The notes beneath the pieces were generated by a model. The model was not told where the DNA came from, did not search any database, and saw nothing but the letters and a program-made list of their open reading frames with translations. Positions 45,662-58,577 of a stretch of DNA of 64,000 bases are shown piece by piece. The DNA is from Paragorgia papillata. Lineage: Eukaryota; Cnidaria; Anthozoa; Scleralcyonacea; Coralliidae. The DNA lies in contig JAWNZC010000348.1 of NCBI GenBank assembly GCA_035771165.1, positions 1,903,501 to 1,967,500 of the forward strand, read 5' to 3'. A program made the translations under genes and the position numbers. Within the stretch, counting starts at the first letter, position 1. Each line of letters begins with the position of its first letter.

Positions 45662-45787
45662 CTGTACACGTTTTTCCATCTCCAGAATACCCTTCATTAC
45701 AAGTACACTTATAGCTTCCACGACCAGTGTCAGAACACGTTGCAAATTTGTGGCAGTCGTCTTTGTCGGTACCACATATCTTAATTT
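45662..45787 (-). CDS. EGF-like module exon
   Basis: A 126-bp phase 1-1 exon reading EIKICGTDKDDCHKF ... GYSGDGKTCT. The intron to the previous exon carries a 36-40-bp deletion near 45487 compared with 28450 and 63450. Confidence 0.87.
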
Positions 45788-45889
45788 CTAACAAAAATAT
45801 AGTATAAAACAACAAATATGTGGTGAACTGTTAAAATTTCAGCATAAAAATAGTGACGTTTTAAGTAATATTTAAAACATGAGCAGCAA

Positions 45890-45947
45890 TGTTTTATCGG
45901 ATTTAAAACACGAGGCGATAGTCGAGTGTTTTAGATCTGATAAAACA
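45890..45947. repeat. Short hairpin (copy 3 of 4)
   Basis: Same palindrome as 22789-22845. A plus-strand frame of 77 codons (45879-46112) happens to be open only in this copy. Confidence 0.6.
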
Positions 45948-46084
45948 CGTACTGCGAATGTTTTAAATAGCTTCAAAACCGACCCATTTGTTAAGTTCAT
46001 TGGCGTAGTAAGTTTGAAAAATAACGTTGTCCAAGCAGAGAAAATCAAAGCTAAAGTTTATGTAAATCAGGAGGTTTCGTTATC

Positions 46085-46144
46085 AGATATAAAACCACGG
46101 ACATGGTACTGATTTCCTTTGTGTTTTCCTCATGAATTATTAAT
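46085..46144. repeat. Left arm of inverted repeat around EGF exon
   Basis: It pairs with about 46669-46728 across the EGF exon 46492-46617. Confidence 0.75.
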
Positions 46145-46491
46145 GAGTTTTTGAAGCGGAGTGATATCACGCCGATTGCTTTGAGAAAAGACTACGCTAG
46201 AAAATTCCGTATTTCTCATCTAAAAATCTCATCAGCTTTTTTCTGTTCTATATAAAAAGCACTACCAACGTAGCACTCTACTTTCCTAAGCAGTGGTGTC
46301 GGAATATATAATGTATAGATATTAATAATTACTTCGTAGACGTTGGTGAAGTTAGCAAAACATTCTCTGAGTATTTGAGCTTGACGAATGTTTATATCGA
46401 ACGTCTGCTAGGTTACAAATTATGTACCATGACATAATAATAAGTTAAAAGTTGTTGCTCGTCATAAAAAGAAACAAATTAAATAGAAAAC

Positions 46492-46617
46492 CTTCACAAT
46501 TCTTTCCATCGCCAACATAACCTTTCTTGCAATTGCATTCGTACTCTCCCGAATTCGTGTCTTTACACGTAGCAAATGTGTGACAGTCGTCTTTATCAGA
46601 ACCACAAATCGCAGGAA
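46492..46617 (-). CDS. EGF-like module exon inside an inverted repeat
   Basis: A 126-bp phase 1-1 exon reading [15 protein letters not shown] ... [10 protein letters not shown], with NSGEYEC in the loop. It is enclosed by complementary arms. Confidence 0.86.
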
Positions 46618-46668
46618 CTAAAAATTTATATAGAAATATTGTATATTAGTAATATATATTTCTCAAAA

Positions 46669-46728
46669 CATTAATAATTCATGACCGAAAACAAAGGAAA
46701 TCAGTACCGAGACGGACGTTTTGATATC
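46669..46728. repeat. Right arm of inverted repeat around EGF exon
   Basis: Complement of 46085-46144. Confidence 0.75.
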
Positions 46729-46802
46729 GGAGGACGAAATTACATAAATTAAGCAAACTTTCGCCTCGATTTTCTATTAAAATACTGATTTGTTTGAGAA
46801 GC

Positions 46803-46947
46803 TATATCATACACTCGGAAGAGTGTTTCATCAGGATTCCAAACACCTCAAAATTTGTTCAAAAACCTCGGCTTCGCCTCGGTTTTCAACAAAAGTATCG
46901 GTGTTTGGAAATCCTGATGAAACACTCCTCCTCGTGTATGATATATA
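46803..46947. mobile_element. Hairpin MITE (copy 3 of 3)
   Basis: Same element as 23687-23830, with the CCTCGGCTTCGCCTCGG centre intact. Confidence 0.65.
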
Positions 46948-47004
46948 ACATAATATACCAAAAGCAAGCACACGAACAAGCTAGCTAACAAGCAAGCAAT
47001 TAAG

Positions 47005-47123
47005 TAAACAAACAAACAAACAAACAAACAAACAAACAAACAAACAAACAAACAAACAAACAAACAAACAAACAAACAAACAAACAAACAAACAAACAAA
47101 CAAACAAACAAACAAACAAACAA
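47005..47123. repeat. (AAAC)n microsatellite, longest allele
   Basis: About 30 AAAC units in block C, against about 25 in block B and about 10 in the older fragment. Confidence 0.95.
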
Positions 47124-48038
47124 GCTTAGCTAAGGGACGGACCATTTGATTTTTGATGGGGGAGGGGATAGAATCCAAAAAATATATCGAACAAGCCTTT
47201 GAGTTCAAATTTATTTTTAAAATTTAATATATGAAATAGAGTCGCAAAAAAATGAATATGGGTGTCACTGAAAGAAAAGTTATAGTTGAATCTATTATAA
47301 ACTTTTAATACTAGGCACACAGACTTTCTGAAGGTCTTTCCCTACAAGTACCTTAAATATCGCTTTAATATACATTGATCCATTCACTGCCTTAACCCAT
47401 TTATAAAAAAAAATTGAAGTTGATGCAGTTTAACCATTCAATACTTCTAAATATCTCTACAATTAAACGTCTCTGCGTCTAATATTTATAAGCCTTATGT
47501 TAACTGCATGTGACAAGCTATTTAATATTATAAAACAAAAGGAAATTCTCAAACACATGAATTGATTTTTATTAAAACACTCTTTAACAAATAACAATTG
47601 AATCGTGATATTGTGTTGATGTAACAAAATTGGACAATTCGCACCCTCAGACAAATCGATAAAACAGCATCTATGAAGCGGACATATTCAAGTTCTTTTT
47701 TTCAGGCAGGGATATCAGTTCTATTGCGATGGCATAAGATCCTTCACACAACGCAATTTCGTTAATGCTACTCCAGTTTTTCTTCCGATTCCGCTGGATC
47801 ACTTCCCTCACAAAGGCGTAATTAGAGATGGTACCCAACTTCCACAGTTTGTTATGGTTCAAGGCGAAAAGTATTGTACATCGATTTTAAAGTTAAACTC
47901 GTCAAAAACTACACGACGTGTTGTTGCATATAAAATACCACGAAACAGAATATTTCCGATTGAGTATTAGTTGTATGCATTTTCAGGGCTGCTGTAAATA
48001 CGACTGCTTTAAAATTTATAACTGATTTTTGCATTCGT

Positions 48039-48251
48039 TTGATTTCAAGATTTAAGCTAATGGGGATGACATACTTCAATGGTAGTCATGGAGCTATCTT
48101 TAAAAGTGACCAATGGTTCTACTATGATGGATTGTGGGAAATAAACAACCCAGAAACTGGCCTCCAGAAAGGAAATCTTACAGCCCCAGAGGGATATATC
48201 CTTTACAGCTGTTTATATATCAATATCCTGTTTATTTCTTCTGTTCAATAG
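48039..48251 (+). other. Plus-strand open frame, second copy of 30984-31196
   Basis: It differs from the block B copy by a single visible residue (APEGY for APDGY). The note of caution at 30984-31196 applies. Confidence 0.25.
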
Positions 48252-48835
48252 CGATTTTTTAAATTTCGTAATAAAGCTTACGGTTAAACACATCGACCTG
48301 TGTCGGCGATTTTATAACGTATGCGGTTTCATGGGAAATTGGGCTTTTTTGCACTAAAAGGGTCTGGGAACGATTTATACGTTGCGACACAAATCGGCGA
48401 GTGGCATGTTATTCAATGCTTCGGCAACGCGAAAATCGGCGTTGCATGGGTATGTTATACACACGCCGTTACGACACAAATCGGCGTGTGTATTAAGCCG
48501 TAGCTTTTAATAAGATAGTTAATATGTACAAAGCATGTATCTGTACAATTGTTTGCACAGTATACATGGTATGAAGACTGGCGAAATGTAAATATAAAGA
48601 TTGTGTTGTCACATCCCATACATACTTTATGTGCACGCGGATACCGTATGAATATTAAAAGTAGGTTTTGTATAAAAAAAAATCGCGCAAGAGGCTAGGA
48701 CGATAAAAAAAATCGAGCAGCGGCAACAGGTGGAAAAAAACATCGGGCCAAATTAAAATCGCCCCCCTCCCCCATCAAAAATCAAATGGTCCGTCCCTAA
48801 TTAGTAACCAACTACTAAATAATCAATCTATCAAT

Positions 48836-48841
48836 TAATCA

Positions 48842-48883
<42 letters not shown>

Positions 48884-49020
48884 CCAACCAACGAACCAAC
48901 GAACCAACCAACCAACCAACCAACCAACCAACCAACCAAACAAACAAACAAACAAAGAAACAAACAAAAAAACCCAAAAAAAAACAAAAAACAAACAAAC
49001 AAACAAACAAACAAACAAAC
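48836..49020. repeat. Compound microsatellite (AATC)n (AACC)n (AAAC)n, block C
   Basis: Shorter and more interrupted than at 31787-32061: fewer AACC units and ACGA variants. Confidence 0.95.
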
Positions 49021-49218
49021 ATTCAAGTGCTGTAAGCTAAAGCAAAGTTGAGCTGTTACGAATCTTCTGAGCATTAATCATGGTAAGAAACAAACAAAAA
49101 AAAACAAAAAAAAACAAAAAACAAACAAACAAACAAACAAACAAACAAACAAACATTCAAGTGCTGTAAGCTAAAGCAAAGTTGAGCTGTTACGAATCTT
49201 CTGAGCATTAATCATGGT
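49014..49218. repeat. Local tandem duplication (about 135 bp) specific to block C
   Basis: The segment from AAACATTCAAGTGCTGTAAG to AGCATTAATCATGGTAA occurs twice, at about 49014-49086 and 49149-49218. The copies are separated by an AAAC-rich stretch duplicated with them. Block B has it once (about 32057-32131). Confidence 0.85.
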
Positions 49219-49936
49219 AATGAATCTAGAAGCCAAAACGAACTAAACTGACGCAAAGCAGCATAATCGGATTGTCAAAACAAAACGAATGAAAAACTTT
49301 CATTCGAAAAAGAATAACAACTGTAGGGAAAATATGTAATTGTGAATAATTGTTATTGTAAATATTTCACGTCCTAAAGCGCGGAAAGAAAATTTTCGCC
49401 CTCAGCAAAACACGCCAAAGACAACGTAATAAAATTAATACTTTAAAGCTAGCAATCGATAGAAAGTAAAAATAATTAGTATAATCGGAATGTTGCTGTA
49501 TCAAGGTAAATCAAATTCGAAAATGTATTGGCGGTGGCCGAGAAAATATGAAAAATTTAACTTAATCTGTTATGTTCTGCCCTTTTTCGGTTTATATTTT
49601 GATGTCAATAGTTGTTCTTACGCCTTTAATACAGTAACAAAAAATTCAGTTCTTATCAATCGTAGCAACTGATTCAGTGGTTCTTATAGTTATAATCCCT
49701 TTCGTCTTCTTTTAAAAGATAAATAATACTTTAACTGATTGAAAAAGCGGCTTTCTTTATTTTTGTTAAAAATACATAATTTTGCAATCACGACAGTTTA
49801 TTTTGTTATCATCACTAAATGATCCTAAATGTTGAAGTCCACCAATCAATTTCGGTGGCTTCACTCTTACAAGAACCTAAAAATTGTTGTTCGTGAAAAT
49901 TTACTCTGGAAACAATCTAACTTTTATCACACTAAC

Positions 49937-50065
49937 CTATACATGTCTTTCCATTACCAAGATAACCTTGTATACATTTACAATCGTAAGTGCCAGGACC
50001 AGTGTCTTCGCAGCTCGACAATGTGGGGTGGCAATCATCTGCTTCGGAGCCACAAATTTTAGGAA
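49937..50065 (-). CDS. EGF-like module exon, 129-bp class
   Basis: A 43-codon phase 1-1 exon reading VPKICGSEADDCHPTL ... GYLGNGKTCI. C-x-C-x-Q reads CKCIQGYL here (block B has CKCKQ); the cysteine pattern is unaffected. It is the first EGF after the intact VWA exon. Confidence 0.86.
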   Translation of the reverse strand, partial: FLKFVAPKQMIATPHCRAAKTLVLALTIVNVYKVILVMERHV

Positions 50066-50139
50066 CTGTATACAAAAAAATACAGAAGGTAAATATACAC
50101 AATCAAAAGAAGGTGAAAACGTTAAAATCAGATTTATTA

Positions 50140-50331
50140 AGGCTCGTTTACACAGGTAATTTTTGTTGCAATTTTTCTCCTTCTGACTGATGCGATCGAA
50201 TGGATTGACTTACAAATGCATACGACATTTGTACAAAGCTATATGGTTTAATACATTCGTGAGACATCCATTCAATCTCATGCGTCAGAATGAGAAAAAT
50301 CGCAATTAAAATTGCCTGTGCAAACGGGCCT
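50140..50331. mobile_element. 192-bp MITE, TTA duplication (block C copy)
   Basis: Same insertion as 33040-33231, carried along by the block duplication. TTA on both sides. Confidence 0.8.
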
Positions 50332-50717
50332 TTACAAATCTACAAAATACACACATTTCTAATCCATATTTATAACCAGTTAAACTCTCTGATTATTATT
50401 AACAGTATCTATTGACGACTTGCACGTGACATCACCAACAACCCAAAATCTAAGTTCTTTTAACATTTCTTACAAATTGGTGTTATAGATCCTGTTTGTT
50501 TATTGGGCATCGTGTTTTGACTTTTGTCTATGACAAATGTCTTTAAATTTTAGTGTAGATTAATGCTTCAATTGCAGTTAAACTAATTAGTATTTTTTCC
50601 CAAGCACCTCTTTAGAAACATGTAGATTCCTGCGTTTAAAAACTCAGTTTCAATGCTCTACAACAAACTCTACCAGGATTTCAAAGTCCTTGAGAAATAT
50701 AAAACCTTCCATTTCAT

Positions 50718-50823
50718 GCTTGGACTGTCCATTGTGCCATTTTGCCTTAGAACAATAGGTATAGCTATTGTTCTACAACACGCAGCCATTGAGCTATGGC
50801 ACAATGGTAAGTCCAAGCCTGTT
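50718..50823. mobile_element. About 105-bp hairpin element (block C copy)
   Basis: Counterpart of 33618-33724. Confidence 0.65.
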
Positions 50824-51192
50824 CGTTTGGCTTGTCTTTTCGAAAACCACCCAAGCGCGTTAGTTAAAGCGCATATATAAAGCGAAAATTAAGTTTGCCT
50901 TGTTTAAAATGACAAAGTAACATCTTTTGCAGTTTTTCGTTACCTTGCTTTCTTGTTAAAATATTTCAGTTTGTTTAATATGAGAATTAAACATCTTGTG
51001 CTTCATGAGTTATCGGAGAATATATATATTTGCTATTATCAAATATAATCATTTGAAAATTCTACATGTTTAGCCTTGCGGGAGAAACACCAACACCAAT
51101 TTGGTTTTATAATAGCAACTTCATATAACTTTCTCTCATAAGCCATTATGCATATCTGACGTCAAGATAATTAATTTATTATATTTAATTAA

Positions 51193-51457
51193 GGGGACCA
51201 CGGATGGCGTGTGCTGTTAGGGACTTGGGGCGCTGCCTCTCACCAATAGTTAAGCCCGGTACTTCGATGGGTGACCGTCTGAGAATAGCCCCGTTCTCGA
51301 GCTTGGACCATGTGACTAGAGTTTAGTTGGTCTCTCCTGTGCTTCGAGGGGTTTTCACGGGGTTCTCCGGTTTTCTTCTCTCCGCAAAATCAACACCATC
51401 TGGGATAGGAGTGGCGCCCACCCGTGCCTTAGGTATCTCTGACTGTGGTCGACTAAC
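51193..51457 (+). mobile_element. SINE-like element with 5S rRNA-derived head (block C copy)
   Basis: Same sequence and position relative to VWA as 34086-34350. It is missing from the older copy at the corresponding point near 16080. Confidence 0.7.
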
Positions 51458-52177
51458 CAATCAATATGTAATTTGCATTTCAAACGAACTGAAATATCTC
51501 AATAACGAAATTAGCATAGAAACAAAAAAACTGCAAAAGATGTTACATTGTCGTCTTAAATGTTCTTTCAAATAAGAAACACCTAATTTTCGCTTCACAG
51601 GCGCTTGAAAAAACAACTCGAACTTTGAAATTGGGGTAAAGTGCTCCATCTCGTAATTGAAATATTACTCCTATAAAATCGCGATTTTAACGCAAAGAAA
51701 ACAATAGTAGATATTGTATTTTTCAAAAATCTCTTAAAAAATCACATCATGTGAAATCAAATTAAAAATGTTAAAAGGTTGGTTTGCTACCAAAGATAAT
51801 GATAAAAAGTTCTAACGCTTCCAGCGAAGCTCTTTAGACCAATGGACCGAAAGGAGTTCGCTCCAAACGTTGCGCTTCTTTTATGACTATTCTGACAATA
51901 CGCCATGCATCGGCGTTATTTTAATGTTATATCTTCTGCCTCGATTTGTTATACAACAGTAAATTTAAAACGTATGTCTGTTTTAAGGAATACGAAATCT
52001 TTCACAATTTTAATATTGGTATTATGAAAATAACTGCTTATCATGTTAAAACTTTTTCAACCATATCCGAAATAAAGATCTCGTACTCTACGAACAACGC
52101 CCATTTCTTCGACCACTATTCCCCTTATTTTTCATGGCATCCACCATCTTTCACACCCAATTAAAACAATATCTTAC

Positions 52178-52801
52178 TTGGACAAAATTTCCTAATGAAA
52201 TTTTCCACCGTCTCTGCCAACTCCTTGTAATTTTTTGTAAGAATGGCATTTTCAGGAATCTCAACCATATCTTTAACTTGATCAATCGCTGATTGCTTGG
52301 TCAGTCCAACACCAACTGCAAACACGGCCATGTCTCGGTTAAAGAAAGGCTTCATGGCGTCACCTACGTATGTGTAACCTCTTTCCTTCGTTTGTTCTCC
52401 ATCTGTGATCACCATGAAAATTTTTACAACACTGGGATCGTCAACACGAAGTCCCGCCTCTTTAATGGCCACTTCTTCATCCGCAAGTGCTAAACCCCTA
52501 TGAGTTTTTGTTCGACCACCAGAGAGTGGACCAGGCATCTTATCTACAACACTTTCGAATTTCCCAGAAGTTTGACTTTCTTTTAGTGTAATTTCTATCT
52601 CGCCCTGTTCGCTAAATGTGACGATAGCACCTTGACCTATTACATTTCCTTCGTCGTCCCTTTCGCCAATTTTTAGTCTGTTTCCAACGAGCTTGAGAAA
52701 TTCACGCACGTGAACATAGTCACTTGGCCTAATACTTCCAGATCTATCCACCACAAATATGATATCCATCTTTTGACACTTTGCTACACCATGAGGTAAA
52801 G
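52178..52801 (-). CDS. von Willebrand factor A domain exon, intact (block C)
   Basis: A 624-bp phase 1-1 exon of about 208 residues entering with LPHGVAKCQKMDIIF. The metal site is complete (DRSGS, RTKTHRG, VITDGE). It ends NFIRKFCP with the donor CCAA|GTAAGA. It has five T where block B has six, so the frame is open throughout. It sits between the EGF exons 54390-54515 (upstream) and 49937-50065 (downstream). Confidence 0.94.
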
Positions 52802-54240
52802 CTAAATTAAAAAGAAAAAATAGCCAACAGGAATATCATATTTTTCTACGGTTTTCCTCTGAGCTATTATTTATCGACGGGGGGTTGGGGGTTGGAGGAT
52901 TTGGGTGGAGGGATCACTTAGTTTTGGGATAAGGGAATGGGGGATTTCCGTTATATCTAAGCAAAAGGGAGGTGTGTACAAAATTTCTAGTAACGTTTTC
53001 TTGCTCAGTTGGTACAGGACAAAATCTAACAAAAAGATTCTTAGCATTTGTTTCTGCCAATCAAAAAACACCACTAAATGAATACATTTTGAAGAGGTCA
53101 ATTCAATCAATAACCGCGAAGCTGCCTGTATAAACTAGCCCAGAGGATAGGATTGCCTCAAAAACCACTAGCCTGATGTTAAATTCACTACTCTCAGGTT
53201 AGAGGATTCCTACCCTGACAACATTAGTTTTGATATTTTAATTTGATCATATGAAACTAATTCAAAAGTAGAGTTAATAAGCATGGGTAGAACCAACATC
53301 ATAATGTTTAACCGAAACATCACCATTAGTAGAATTAACATCATCATTTATAGTAGAAACAACAGAAAAAATAGACGATACGCGGTCAGGATTAAGCCGA
53401 TGAAGTTGTCCTTCAGTACCATGTTGAATTGAATAGGGTTAAGATCAAATGAGGCCAAAAGCTTACTGTAAAAAAATATTAAAATATTTATTATATGAGC
53501 GGTCAGGATTATACATATTAAAATAATTGAGACGTTCTCTGACCAAAATACTTTTAATGAATGAGCTTTCGGCTACCAGACGAAAAAAGAAGTTATATAT
53601 ATATATACACCCAAAGAAATCTATAAATAAACATGACAAATAATGTTTATCTAAGTCTAAGATGCGCACATGAGAGAGTAGGCACAAACAACGTATCGCG
53701 TCTCAACGTGTGAATTATATGACATATCACACACTATAACATCTGACAAATGACATATTACATTACTATCCGCAAATAATATAATAGTTTTATTATATAC
53801 CAAAAACATTGATAAAAATAAAGAAAAGTTGTTGGTTCATAACGAAAGTGAAGCGCTTGAGAAAAATCCAAAATTTTCCATTCAGAGAATAAAAATTTGA
53901 AGTTCAAAACTGTTTCTAAAATCTGTTAATTAAAGCGCTCTTTATAGTTTAAAAAAGCTTTGGAAAGCTCGTATATAAGGATTGAAATGCCACAGAAAAG
54001 TCAAAGGGTTCGTAAGTTGTTCTTATTATAACTAAAAAGCCGAAAACTTTAGAAATATTACACTTTGTTTCGTTGTGGTATTTTATATAGCATACGAATT
54101 AAAACATCATGCTATATTTCTTTAGACTAGGTGTTGCTTGCCCATATGTTCACCACAATCATGTAGTTTTACTTTTTAGTGGGGGTTTTGGGTTTGTTGG
54201 TATTTAGTGGGGGTTTTGGGTTTGTTGGTATTTTTTTTGT

Positions 54241-54241
54241 A

Positions 54242-54332
<91 letters not shown>

Positions 54333-54334
54333 GG
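54241..54334. repeat. (GACA)n microsatellite, block C
   Basis: Shorter than at 37149-37260 and interrupted by two AACA units. Confidence 0.95.
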
Positions 54335-54389
54335 CAGGCAGATGCAAACACGAGCAACACAACATACATACAGGCAGAGATTTTCAAAC

Positions 54390-54515
54390 CTGTACAAGTC
54401 TTTCCATCACCAGTAAATCCTTCATTGCATGTACATATATAATTTCCAGGACCTGTGTCCGTACACGTAGCATTTTTGTCGCAATCATCCATTTCAGTAC
54501 CACATATTTTGATTG
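54390..54515 (-). CDS. EGF-like module exon next to VWA (block C)
   Basis: A 126-bp phase 1-1 exon reading [17 protein letters not shown] ... [10 protein letters not shown]. Counterpart of 37317-37442 and 21088-21213. Confidence 0.87.
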
Positions 54516-55079
54516 CTATAAAATATATAGACGGTCTCAGTCAATTTCCAATGTAAAACTAGGATATATAGAAACACACACCGTTCAATATTAACTCAAA
54601 GCCAATCATGCAACTTTAACGCTTATAGTGCTTAAGGAACAAGGATTTATTTTCTAAGAATTCCATTTGCTAATGTCTTCGCCTGCGTAGATAGTTTAGA
54701 TTCTAGATAGACCAAAAATGAGAGCATTTGTTCATTCAAATCAATCTCTAACTGTCTAACTGTCGTTGTCAAGGTAACTTCGCGCATGCGCGATAGGAAA
54801 AGTGTTGAATGTTTGCAGATGTCTCTTTTCTGTAGAGAGACCTCTGCCAGCAGGTAAGGGGTTACCGAACTCGTTTTTGAAATAAATTGGATTTAATGTA
54901 AATTTGCGACCATTTTGAAACGTCACTATTGTCATAGTTCTGAAGTTGGAAATTTGTATTTTTTCCACTTTTGAAAAAAAACAGTAGGGAGCCACCTCAG
55001 TAAGAAAGTCCTTTATATTTTACTGCAAAATAGGCAGCTTTTGTTTCGATAATTGATACTAGACAAAAGATTTTCAAAC

Positions 55080-55205
55080 CTGTACAAGACTTTCCATCAC
55101 CAGTATATCCTTTATTGCAAGTACATTCATATTTTCCAAGATCAATGTCATTGCACGTAGCATATTTGTGACAGTCATCACGTGGGGTTCCGCATATTTT
55201 AACTT
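55080..55205 (-). CDS. EGF-like module exon
   Basis: A 126-bp phase 1-1 exon reading EVKICGTPRDDCHKY ... GYTGDGKSCT, with loop NDIDLGKYEC. Counterpart of 38007-38132. Confidence 0.87.
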
Positions 55206-55391
55206 CTAATAAATATGAGTAGCAACATGTTAAAACTGAATGACTTTTTAATAGCAAGATCACGCAAAAAGAACGACATGCCAACAACCAACAATACAGA
55301 AACATGCTACATAAGTACTTAATATATATTTTACTGCAAAGTAAGCAGTTTTTGTTTCGATAACTGGTACAAGACAAAACGATTTTCAAAC

Positions 55392-55517
55392 CTGTACAAG
55401 ACTTTCCATCACCAGTATATCCTTCATTACAAGTACATTTATATTTTCCAAGACCAAGGTCATTGCACGTAGCATGTTTGTGACAGTCATCACGTGGGGT
55501 TCCGCATATTTTAATTT
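55392..55517 (-). CDS. EGF-like module exon
   Basis: A 126-bp phase 1-1 exon reading EIKICGTPRDDCHKH ... GYTGDGKSCT. Counterpart of 38319-38444. It has no methionine of its own. Confidence 0.87.
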
Positions 55518-55732
55518 CTAATAAATATGAGTAGCAACAACATGTTAAAACTTAATGACTTTTTTACCTTAATAACTTTTTTAATAACAAGATCACGACA
55601 AAAAAAACCGACACGACAACAACCAACAATAGAGAAACATGCTATACAGAAGTACTTAATATATATTTTACTGCAAAGTGAGCAGTTTTTGTTCAGATAA
55701 TTGCATGATACTAGACAAAAAGGCCTTCAAAC

Positions 55733-55858
55733 CTGTACAAGACTTTCCATCACCAGTATATCCTTCATTGCAAGTACATTTATATTTTCCAAGACCAAGG
55801 TCACTGCACGTAGCATACTTGTGACAGTCATCACCTGGGGTTCCGCAAATTTTACGTT
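55733..55858 (-). CDS. EGF-like module exon
   Basis: A 126-bp phase 1-1 exon reading ERKICGTPGDDCHKY ... GYTGDGKSCT. Counterpart of 38659-38784. Confidence 0.87.
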
Positions 55859-56428
55859 CTAATAAATATGAGTATAGCAACAACATGTTAAAACTTAAAG
55901 ACTTTTTTAGTATCTCACGCAAAAAAATGGAAAAAAAACCCCAATAAAAAACAACAAAAAAGCAACCGAATACCAGGTTAAAACAATTACTTCGCGAGAC
56001 ATTGATTACGTGATTCCTGGTTTATGATAAAATGTTAATGGCTATATTAAATGTTTATTTGATTAATTGAAGAATTAATTTAACACGAACAAAATTTTAG
56101 CAATCATAACACTCGTCACATTCAACTGTCCAAAACACTCCTCGAAATAATAAGCTACTACAAAGTCCAGTGACAAAAAATCCCAATAGTGTCAGTAAAC
56201 CGCCTACAACACATTTATAAAATTATATAAACTATTTGCCAGATTTCTTACACCAGAGTTTTCTAACTCGCGCGAACGAAGACTCGACGAACGCGCATGA
56301 CAAGATTAGGTTAATACATGATTAACTTGTAAGATAGATTACAAGATAATATGTGATACCACAAACTTAGGTTACATAGTGAGTTTGGATGTTCCTTCAC
56401 AGCTCTAAAAATATTAATACATTTTTAC

Positions 56429-57244
56429 CTTCATTGTCGAGAATATTCACAGAAGAAGGTTTGCCAGTTTTCACGCCAGGAGAAGATGATGCAAGAGAAA
56501 CTGTAAACGTTTCCGTAGGTTCAATCACTGAATCATCAACCACGTCAATTTCTATTTGTTTCGGGCCAGTTTCACCAGGTTCAAATGTAACATTCACCGT
56601 CATGGGAACAAAATCATCTTCTCCGGCTGTTGATGGGCTAGTCGAAACACTGAAAAACAGTTAAAACGAAAAAAGATCATTCGAAATTTGGTTAAAGTAT
56701 ACTCCATGAATCAAGAACAGGGTGAAGCAGCACATTCTTACGGCCGTTTAAGTGTGCTGCAGAAGATGCGAGTGCAACTCCATCTGAAGCCAACAGTTTT
56801 CAATGGAGCTCGCCGTAGAAGAAATTTCTCTTGACAATATGTTTTTCCAAAGAAAATTTGGAAATAATGTAAGGAAGAATTGAAGCAAACAAGTATATCA
56901 TGCAGCCTTGAATGAACGCATAATTTACACGACGTTCAGAATGCGTTTTTTGTTCATGTGTCTACACATGCAATCCTTCTCGTGAGGGAATGCAGAAAAT
57001 TTGGTCGCCGTCTGTCAGACTTATTTCCATCGCGTTATTATCCGATCATGCAGGTTGCCCGTTAAGAGAACCAGTGAAAACACAGCCCTACCGACTAGTA
57101 AAAACAAAACTTATTAAATTATTGGTTCATCTTACCTAACAGTTACTGCACTACTGACTTCGCCTGAAGTTAATGAAACTTCAACTACAGCCTTTTCATT
57201 TTCCTTTACATCGTAATCACGTTTTGTAAATTCAAATACAGCTT
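56429..57244 (-). CDS. Calx-beta domain, two exons (57136-57244 and 56429-56649)
   Basis: Counterpart of 39355-40171 with the same SSAVTV and DNEG features. A TGA-to-TAA change in the inner intron near 56660 closes an upstream frame present in block B but has no effect on the exon. Confidence 0.92.
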
Positions 57245-57740
57245 CTAGCAATGAAAAATAAGACGAAACAAACATTACCTACATTTTTGGTCGTTAAATT
57301 TACCTGATAGGAATGTAGTCAAACGTTACGGCTGTGATAATACCATACAGAATAATATAACAATAACTTTAACAATAATGACAAATTTGAGTACGTAAAA
57401 TAGAAAGGAATGGGCAAATTATAAGTAGAAAAGAGGAAACAGAAAATGATAGAGCAAATAAAACTGTTAGGTAATGTTAGCGGGACAGTGAGCAGTGTAA
57501 TGATACGAGTTGAAGTAAAAAAAAACGCATGTGTGTAAGTATTAAAAGCTATCGAGTATCAAGGGAGAGTGTGCAGAAGGTCAAGAACGCATGACAATAA
57601 TGAGAAAACACAATAGACAAAGAGTGAGAAAACTATTTAGATGAAGGATACAACTCTCGCATAGTTTTCTCAACCAAAATTAAATAAGAAACAATTCTAG
57701 AATTTGATCAAAATCTTAAGAAACATTATACACCGATTAC

Positions 57741-58577
57741 CATCATTATCTAGAATGTTAACAGAAGTAGGTTCGCCAGTTTTCACGCCAGGTGAAGAGG
57801 AAGCAAGAGAAACTGTAAACTCTTCCGTGGGTTCAACCACTGAATCATCATCCAAGTCAATTTCTACTAGTTTCGGGCCAGTTTCACCAGGTTGAAATGT
57901 AACATTCACCGCCAAGGGAACAAAATCATCTTCCCCAGCTGTTGATGGGCTAGTGGACACACTGAAACAACAATTAAAAAAGAAACCCTTATTGGATACC
58001 TTATCTTTCATGGATTCCGAAAGAATGCACAAGTTTTAAGAAATCATGATTTTTTGAAATTGCCAAAGCAACTAAAACATTTAGTTAAAATCGTGAAAAT
58101 TAGCGTAATGCAAGATTACTGATTATGACAGCGGAATTTTAACAAGTATCTGTTGACCTATCAAGTTCACAAAGATTCGAATAGAGTTTTATCCAACTTG
58201 AATGCATGTTGCATGACGGTCTAATCTCACGACCACTTAACGTTTAATCACGATTGCATGGATGCTGAACATGCAAGTTCAACTTCTGCAGAAATCAAAA
58301 TTGTCCAGGTGATTCAACAGTGCAAGATAGTCATTAATATATATTTTAAACTTTTTTAAAAGATACCTGTAATTTAAAAATAATGTAATCGCGTACCGGT
58401 TCCAAACGTAACGCGCAACCCGCTTGACATGTAAGAATAAAATTGATTAATTTATTGTTTCGTGTTACCTAACAGTTACTGGACTACTGACTTGACCGGA
58501 AGTTAAGACAATTTCAACTACAGCTTTTTCATTCTCCTTTACATCGTAATCACGTTTTGTGAATTCAAAGACAACTT
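57741..58577 (-). CDS. Calx-beta domain, two exons (58469-58577 and 57741-57961)
   Basis: Counterpart of 40667-41503. It has DDDSVVEPTEEF, so the M of the block B copy is a private change there. Confidence 0.92.
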
